From a bacterium (GTDB lineage Bacteria > Patescibacteriota > Microgenomatia > Levybacterales > UBA12049), in assembly GCA_021852095.1 (NCBI GenBank), contig JAJZOC010000027.1, positions 1 through 7,174 on the forward strand: a DNA stretch of 7,174 bases, written 5' to 3'. The notes beneath the pieces were generated by a model. The model was not told where the DNA came from. It saw nothing but the letters and a program-made list of their open reading frames with translations, and did not search any database. Shown here piece by piece: positions 1-2,866 of this stretch. Both the position numbers and the translations under genes were made by a program. Positions within the stretch are counted from its first letter, which is position 1; each line of letters opens with the position of its first letter.

Positions 1-116
1 TAGGTATTATGGCACTTCGCCTATTGGCTACGAGGCCATAAAGACTTCGTAGCTGAAAGCGGAGAGTCTTTATACTTATTTGTATTTTGAAAGCAGAGGG
101 GTATATAGCAAATAAC
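1..116. other. Structured non-coding region upstream of the tRNA array
   Basis: No credible gene is seen here. Several inverted repeats overlap and compete: TATGGC (8-13) with GCCATA (35-40), GCTACGA (27-33) with TCGTAGC (47-53), and TAAAGACT (39-46) with AGTCTTTA (65-72). Two copies of the GAAAGC..GTATA repeat family lie at 54-75 and 86-105. The first bases (TAGGTATTA) resemble the end of another copy cut off by the window edge. Function is unknown; it could be the remnant of a small palindromic element or the 3' region of an upstream gene outside the window. Confidence 0.5.
86..105 (+). repeat. Left arm of inverted repeat bracketing the tRNA array
   Basis: TTTGAAAGCAGAGGGGTATA matches the reverse complement of 708-726 except for one substitution and one single-base gap. 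The pair encloses every tRNA gene in the window. Related copies on either strand lie at 54-75, 738-763, 801-824 and 871-895, so this is a small repeat family rather than one chance palindrome. Confidence 0.7.
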
Positions 117-145
117 TTTTAAATTTGAAAGAAGTTTGATAGAAT
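117..145 (+). promoter_or_regulatory. Candidate promoter of the tRNA array
   Basis: A good -10 box TAGAAT (140-145) lies 11 bases before the first tRNA nucleotide. With 17-base spacing the -35 is only TTTTAA (117-122), so the call rests on the -10 box and its position. A similar AT-rich stretch (AGCAAAT...TTAAATT...TTGA) occurs both at 107-128 and at 598-622, just before the last tRNA, which may mark a second weak promoter there. Confidence 0.35.
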
Positions 146-191
146 CAATATGCCTTGCAGAGATGGCTCAGTGGTAGAGCAGCTGTTTTGT

Positions 192-356
192 CCCAGTAAA
201 GTCTTGCTAAATCTGAAGATTTAGCTTAGACTTACGGGATCGCGTAAATCTAGCTCGCCGGAGTAACTCAGTGGTAGAGTAGCTGTTTTGTAAACAGCAA
301 GCCGCGGGTTCGAATCCCGCTTCCGGCTCATATCGGCGAGCAGATTTTACTGTGAT
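192..356 (+). other. 165-nt intron-like insert carrying a complete tRNA gene
   Basis: This insert interrupts the anticodon loop of the outer tRNA-Thr after tRNA position 36. Besides the 72-nt inner tRNA gene (257-328) it has about 93 nt, nearly all of which can pair. Helix A is CAGTAAA (194-200) with TTTACTG (346-352). Hairpin B is 201-231 (GTCT/AGAC, then GCTAAATC with GATTTAGC around a TGAA loop). Hairpin C is TTACG (232-236) with CGTAA (243-247). Arm D is ATCT (248-251) with AGAT (342-345), a bulged A252, then GCTCGCCG (253-260) with CGGCGAGC (334-341). The four helices abut without unpaired linker bases. The insert is too short for a group I intron once the tRNA is removed, and I see no group I core elements or reading frame. 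Whether it is excised is unknown. Confidence 0.6.
257..328 (+). tRNA. tRNA-Thr(UGU), complete, nested inside the insert
   Basis: A complete cloverleaf: acceptor GCCGGAG (257-263) with TTCCGGC (321-327), one G-U pair; D-arm ACTC/GAGT (266-280); anticodon arm GCTGT-TTTGTAA-ACAGC (282-298) with anticodon TGT at 289-291; variable AAGCC; T-arm GCGGG-TTCGAAT-CCCGC (304-320); discriminator T328; no encoded CCA. It reads the ACA/ACG family of threonine codons. It is a paralogue of the outer interrupted tRNA, with an identical anticodon arm; the D-stem differs by a compensated change (A-T here, G-C there). Its first four bases can alternatively pair with 334-337 in the insert, competing with its own acceptor stem. 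Confidence 0.93.
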
Positions 357-409
357 AAACAGCATGTCCCGGGTTCGAATCCCGGTCTCGGCTCCGTAAA
401 GTAAATAAC

Positions 410-493
410 GCTGGGTTCGCATAGCGGCAATTGCATCTGGCTGTAGACCAGATGTCCGAAAGGACTTCGGGGGTTCGAGTCCCTCACCCAGCA
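410..493 (+). tRNA. tRNA-Tyr(GUA)
   Basis: A class II tRNA. Acceptor GCTGGGT (410-416) pairs fully with ACCCAGC (486-492), discriminator A493. The anticodon arm is TCTGG-CTGTAGA-CCAGA (436-452) with anticodon GTA at 443-445. A long variable arm (GTCC-GAAA-GGAC, 454-465) is typical of bacterial tRNA-Tyr. The T-arm is 469-485 with TTCGAGT loop and one G-U pair. CCA is not encoded. It starts 16 bases after the 3' half of the interrupted tRNA-Thr, so both are likely on one precursor. Confidence 0.95.
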
Positions 494-625
494 CTGATAT
501 TCACTTACTTTAGCTCGTTGCACTTCGCTAAAGAGCGTTTCATCAGTGCAAGCACAGATATGGAATTAAGGTGAATATCAGCAATTGAGAAAACAATTAG
601 CAAATTTTCTTAAATTAATTGATTT
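494..625. other. Structured spacer between tRNA-Tyr and tRNA-Thr(GGU)
   Basis: Directly after the tRNA-Tyr discriminator, an 11-bp perfect inverted repeat closes this spacer: CTGATATTCAC (494-504) with GTGAATATCAG (571-581). Inside are alternative hairpins: CTTTAGC (508-514) with GCTAAAG (527-533), or TTGCACT (518-524) with AGTGCAA (545-551) enclosing CGCT-AAAG-AGCG (526-537). A small hairpin AATTG/CAATT lies at 583-598, followed by AT-rich sequence that may hold a weak promoter. No tRNA-Gly or coding region is recognisable here. Confidence 0.5.
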
Positions 626-697
626 GCCCGAATGGCTCAGTGGCAGAGCGAGTTCTTGGTAAGAACTAGGCCGTGGGTTCGATTCCCACTTCGGGCT
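626..697 (+). tRNA. tRNA-Thr(GGU)
   Basis: Acceptor GCCCGAA (626-632) pairs fully with TTCGGGC (690-696). The D-arm is GCTC-AGTGGCA-GAGC (635-649), the anticodon arm AGTTC-TTGGTAA-GAACT (651-667) with anticodon GGT at 658-660, variable AGGCC, T-arm GTGGG-TTCGATT-CCCAC (673-689), discriminator T697, no CCA. It reads ACC/ACU. The order Thr(UGU)-Tyr(GUA)-Thr(GGU) recalls the thrU-tyrU-glyT-thrT cluster of E. coli, but tRNA-Gly is absent. Confidence 0.95.
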
Positions 698-898
698 CAA
701 AAATTTGTATACCCTCCGCTTTCAAATTGCAAGGGTTTATACCTAACGGAGCTTTGATTTTGAAGAGTGGCTTTGATTGTAAAATCACCCCAAACTCTTA
801 TTTGAAAGCTACGGTAGGTATATACGCCCAATCGCTAACATAGCTATGGTGGCGTGCGACCAAAAAGTTACAAAATCAAAGCAGAGTGGTATATATTC
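698..898. other. Gene-free convergent region filled with nested inverted repeats
   Basis: This lies between the tRNA array (+) and vapC (-) and holds no credible gene. Segment 738-822 folds as one long hairpin: TATACCTA (738-745) with TAGGTATA (815-822), AGCTTT (750-755) with AAAGCT (805-810), AAGAGT (763-768) with ACTCTT (794-799), and TGATT (774-778) with AATCA (783-787). Alternatively GCTTTGATTTTG (751-762) pairs perfectly with CAAAATCAAAGC (871-882), directly next to the vapC stop. Possible roles are a bidirectional terminator or a palindromic mobile remnant; the sequence does not decide. Confidence 0.55.
708..726 (-). repeat. Right arm of inverted repeat bracketing the tRNA array
   Basis: This is the inverted partner of 86-105. 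It begins 10 bases after the discriminator of tRNA-Thr(GGU), so it could also act in ending or processing the array transcript. No T-run typical of an intrinsic terminator follows. Confidence 0.7.
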
Positions 899-1291
899 TT
901 AATTAGCTTTACCTAATTTATCTAAGTCTTTGTCGAAAGTAAAAAGTTCTGCGTTTTCTAATTGAGTCTTTGCTAATAAAAATGAGTCAACTAAACTGAT
1001 ATTTTTTTCCTCGTAGATTAAAAGGGCTTTTCTAAATATATCTCTGGACTCAATTTGGAAGTATACTGCCGCTACAAGAGATTTTAACTTATCAATAATA
1101 TTTTCTCTTTCAAACAAATAATATTTTTGTAAGATGAAGTTGATCTCAAAAATAATAATCTGCGGTACTAGTATAATTATCTTTTCTTCTTTTGCTTTCT
1201 CTATGAGGTGTTCAACTCTGTCTGCCTGTTCTGGAATATCATTAAGTAGTAATCGTAAGAACCCATTAGTATCTAAAATGACCTTTCTCAT
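899..1291 (-). CDS. vapC: VapC-type PIN-domain toxin (ribonuclease)
   Basis: A 130-residue protein, the usual size for VapC. PIN toxins are Mg-dependent endoribonucleases that cut tRNA or rRNA and are held inactive by their VapB partner. The N-terminus has the classic strand and first acid (VILDTNGFL, Asp7). Glu49 sits in the FEIN context, Asp102 in LVDSFLLA, and a fourth acid Asp120 follows FTF; together these form the PIN active site, so the toxin looks intact. The ATG overlaps the vapB stop by four bases (ATGA) and no clear Shine-Dalgarno is seen, so translation is probably coupled to vapB. Family assignment is firm; the RNA target cannot be read from sequence. A tRNA array is the next feature downstream, but that adjacency is no evidence of target. 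Confidence 0.88.
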   Translation of the reverse strand: MRKVILDTNGFLRLLLNDIPEQADRVEHLIEKAKEEKIIILVPQIIIFEINFILQKYYLFERENIIDKLKSLVAAVYFQIESRDIFRKALLIYEEKNISLVDSFLLAKTQLENAELFTFDKDLDKLGKAN

Positions 1292-1554
1292 TGGTTTTTT
1301 CTTATTATCTTAGCCGCATATTCCGCCGCCATAGAGTTGGCAAATAAATCATGGACAATCTTAGCGGATAATGGTTTTTTATTGGTTTTCATTGATCCTT
1401 TAAGTTCAAGAAAATCTTTTATTGGTTCCACGATCATTTTCCCGTTTTCTATGGAAACGAGCGCTTTCTTTTTTTTGGAGAGATCAAGCTCTCGGCGGAT
1501 CTTTGCGGGAATACTTATCTGGCCTTGAGAGGTAATTGAAACAGTATACGTCAT
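1288..1554 (-). CDS. vapB: VapB-type antitoxin with AbrB/SpoVT DNA-binding fold
   Basis: An 88-residue protein. Residues 1-45 are a swapped-hairpin AbrB/MazE-like domain: the string ITSQGQISIPAKIRREL is diagnostic, and it continues to VSIENGKMIVEP. The rest (about 46-88, with a helical AAEYAAKIIRK end) would be the flexible tail that occupies the VapC active site. It lies first in a two-gene operon with vapC, as usual for this family, and should repress its own promoter by binding the palindrome at 1569-1583. The ATG at 1554 follows the -10 box by six bases, and no Shine-Dalgarno is present, so the message is predicted to be leaderless. Confidence 0.87.
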   Translation of the reverse strand: MTYTVSITSQGQISIPAKIRRELDLSKKKKALVSIENGKMIVEPIKDFLELKGSMKTNKKPLSAKIVHDLFANSMAAEYAAKIIRKNQ

Positions 1555-1560
1555 GTATTA

Positions 1561-1589
1561 AATCTAACATAGTACATTACTATTGTCAA
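1561..1589 (-). promoter_or_regulatory. vapBC promoter with embedded operator palindrome
   Basis: On the minus strand, -35 TTGACA (1589-1584), 17-base spacer and -10 TAGATT (1566-1561). The spacer contains a perfect inverted repeat, ATAGTA-CAT-TACTAT (1569-1583), exactly between the two boxes, where a bound VapB or VapBC complex would block polymerase. The ATG of vapB lies six bases beyond the -10, so the transcript probably starts at or next to it. Confidence 0.65.
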
Positions 1590-1709
1590 TAGTCATTAAA
1601 TCTACATTTAGGTAATAGATCCTAATATAGCTACTTAAACCCTGCTGATATAGTCAAAAACTGGATAAAGTAGTATCATATTGCAGTAATTAATCTATGT
1701 TAATCTTGA

Positions 1710-2447
1710 TCATAGAATAAACTTGTTGATTATATTAACCAGTCCATCTTTGTCAACGGAAGGAGCTATGTAATTTGTCGTTTTTAAAAGTTCCGGTTCG
1801 GCGTTTCCCATGGCCGCCTTAACACCGGCATAACGCATGGCAGAGACATCGCTCGCGCCGTCTCCAACAGCAATCGTTTCCGAAGGATTAATTTTCAGCT
1901 TATTTTGGATATAGGCCAGTCCCGTTCCTTTGGATGCGTCTTTATGGCTTATTAAAGTTACTGCCCATCCTGGTTCGCTCCAATGCGCCCCTACGCTAAA
2001 TACATACTTATTTGAGAGTCTGTTTAATGCCTGCGGTATTTTCTCCGCGCTTTTTCGACTATGGGAAATAAAAGAAATCGTTGATACAGAATCTTTGGCA
2101 TATTCTTTTGTCCACATTCCTTGTATGCAAAATCCTGCGTCGTCATATAGTCCTTTTGAAACTTTCACTATGTCTTTTACCTCTCTTGCTGGAATGCGCA
2201 AGTCGTATTCTATATCTCCCGAAGGGCTGATTACTTTAGTTCCGTTTTCTAAGACATGGTAATTGTTTTGTAAGCCTAGAAGATGCACGAGGGATTTATG
2301 ATCTTTCCATGCCCTTGCGCTGACAAGGGATATATAAACTTTCTGTTTCGCTTTTTGTATAGCTTTAATAGTTTCCGGAGAAGGCGTATTGTTATGCGGT
2401 TTGACAATAGTGCCGTCTATGTCGAGTGCTAAAAGTTTATAGCGCAT
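1710..2447 (-). CDS. HAD-superfamily (class IIB, Cof-like) phosphatase
   Basis: A 245-residue hydrolase from the ATG at 2447. All HAD motifs are present: motif I LALDIDGTI with nucleophile Asp9 and acid Asp11; motif II Ser43 in SLVSAR; motif III Lys173 in ASKGTGL; motif IV AVGDGASD with Asp196 and Asp200. The cap between motifs II and III has the class IIB size, as in Cof, phosphoglycolate and sugar-phosphate phosphatases. It is cytoplasmic (no signal or membrane segment). The substrate cannot be assigned. The frame stays open up to a TTG at 2528, adding 27 residues with a duplicated IFIRS, but that start has no Shine-Dalgarno and the family normally begins just before motif I. AAGG stands only three bases before the ATG, a tight spacing. 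It is apparently its own transcription unit (promoter at 2672-2700); vapB downstream also has its own promoter. Confidence 0.85.
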   Translation of the reverse strand: MRYKLLALDIDGTIVKPHNNTPSPETIKAIQKAKQKVYISLVSARAWKDHKSLVHLLGLQNNYHVLENGTKVISPSGDIEYDLRIPAREVKDIVKVSKGLYDDAGFCIQGMWTKEYAKDSVSTISFISHSRKSAEKIPQALNRLSNKYVFSVGAHWSEPGWAVTLISHKDASKGTGLAYIQNKLKINPSETIAVGDGASDVSAMRYAGVKAAMGNAEPELLKTTNYIAPSVDKDGLVNIINKFIL

Positions 2448-2475
2448 AGACCTTATAAAAATAGACCTTATAAAA
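2446..2475. repeat. 15-bp tandem duplication at the HAD gene start
   Basis: The unit ATAGACCTTATAAAA occurs twice in perfect tandem (2446-2460 and 2461-2475), followed by a decayed partial copy (2476-2488). Read on the minus strand, each unit contains TATAAGG, so the unit carrying the AAGG ribosome-binding candidate is duplicated just before the start codon. Being 15 bp long it also preserves frame if translation begins upstream. Confidence 0.85.
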
Positions 2476-2528
2476 ATAGTTGATAAAAGCAAATTCTTTG
2501 GCACCGAGTACTGCTGATATTTCCCCAA

Positions 2529-2671
2529 AGACTCAAAATAGGTGAGCTCAATTTCATATCCTAGAATATAAAACGATTTGCTCTGTCATCCCGCTAAGCG
2601 GGACTACCTCATCCTTGGTGAATTTGTAGAGGAAAAATTTTCAGCCGCCTCTAATACCAAAGAACAAAGAT
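2529..2671 (-). promoter_or_regulatory. Long leader upstream of the HAD gene
   Basis: From the promoter at 2672-2700 the transcript would run about 215 bases before the ATG at 2447, long for this compact region. It contains a strong small hairpin, TCCCGC-TAA-GCGGGA (2589-2603), in a GTCATCCCGC context similar to dispersed palindromes in many bacterial genomes. The hairpin lacks a T-run, so it does not look like a terminator. No known riboswitch class is recognised. Confidence 0.35.
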
Positions 2672-2700
2672 AGTATCGCAAAGGACAAGGTTTTTGTCAA
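2672..2700 (-). promoter_or_regulatory. Candidate promoter for the HAD gene
   Basis: On the minus strand, a perfect -35 TTGACA (2700-2695), 17-base spacer and -10 GATACT (2677-2672, four of six consensus bases). The same stretch holds a small inverted repeat GACAA/TTGTC (2684-2698) overlapping the -35 box. It lies just beyond the long inverted repeat that follows the surface-protein gene. Confidence 0.5.
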
Positions 2701-2713
2701 TACAAATACTACC

Positions 2714-2862
2714 AATAAACCAATAAGCAAATAAACAAATGTCAAATAAGCAAATCAATTTCAAATAGTTAAATTTCAAATGCTATAAATATATTTGAGA
2801 TTTGTAATATTTGTCATTTGATTATTGATTTGTTTATTGGCTTATTTGCTTATTTGCTTATT
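2714..2862. repeat. Long AT-rich imperfect inverted repeat
   Basis: The left arm (2714-2759) is built from CAAATAAG/CAAATAAAC units and the right arm (2824-2862) from their complements (TTATTTGCTTATTTG). They pair imperfectly over about 39 bases, with inner pairs such as TCAAATA (2761-2767) with TATTTGA (2792-2798). It begins four bases past the stop of the minus-strand surface gene, so it may end that transcript or protect its 3' end, although no GC-rich terminator core is present. Confidence 0.6.
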
Positions 2863-2866
2863 TCCG

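Larger units (their letters stand above)
157..393 (+). tRNA. Interrupted tRNA-Thr(UGU): 5' half 157-191, 3' half 357-393
   Basis: The 5' half has a 7-nt acceptor strand GCAGAGA (157-163), a full D-arm (GCTC/GAGC, 166-180), anticodon strand GCTGT (182-186) and loop bases TTTGT (187-191). The 3' half has loop AA (357-358), ACAGC (359-363), a five-base variable region, T-arm CCGGG-TTCGAAT-CCCGG (369-385), acceptor TCTCGGC (386-392) and discriminator T393; CCA is not encoded. Joining 191 to 357 gives a cloverleaf with a 7-nt anticodon loop and UGU. The two halves belong together: acceptor pairs 5-68, 6-67 and 7-66 differ from those of the inner Thr gene yet pair across the gap. The only acceptor defect is A159 opposite G390 (pair 3-70). 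G1-C72 and C2-G71 suit threonine identity. Either this is an intron-containing or split tRNA, or a pseudogene broken by an insertion; the retained pairing favours the former but does not prove it. Confidence 0.7.

Noticed and set aside
192..356. Group I intron in tRNA-Thr
   Set aside because: Only about 93 bases remain once the inner tRNA is removed, no conserved core elements are visible, and the U/G boundary rule would give a UAU anticodon that conflicts with threonine-like acceptor features.
334..393. An independent tRNA whose 5' part is deleted
   Set aside because: Its acceptor strand TCTCGGC pairs (six of seven) with 157-163 rather than with anything near 334, and the anticodon stems of 182-186 and 359-363 match, so it is better read as the 3' half of the interrupted gene.
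207..494. Open reading frame of 95 codons on the plus strand
   Set aside because: It runs through the inner tRNA-Thr, the 3' half of the interrupted tRNA and tRNA-Tyr; the apparent protein is translated tRNA sequence.
86..726. Transposon with terminal inverted repeats at 86-105 and 708-726
   Set aside because: There is no transposase or other mobility gene between the arms and no obvious target-site duplication; a non-autonomous or other repeat-bounded unit stays possible, so it is listed only as repeats.
1930..2262. Plus-strand open frame inside the HAD gene
   Set aside because: It is antisense to a gene with all HAD motifs and shows no recognisable protein features; it is a shadow frame.
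2585..2620. T-box leader before the HAD gene
   Set aside because: On the minus strand GAGGTAGTCCCGC loosely resembles the T-box sequence, but it lies early in the leader rather than after a specifier stem, and there is no antiterminator/terminator pair.
2714..2862. CRISPR array
   Set aside because: The repeated CAAATAAG units are short, irregular and inverted, with no constant-length spacers.
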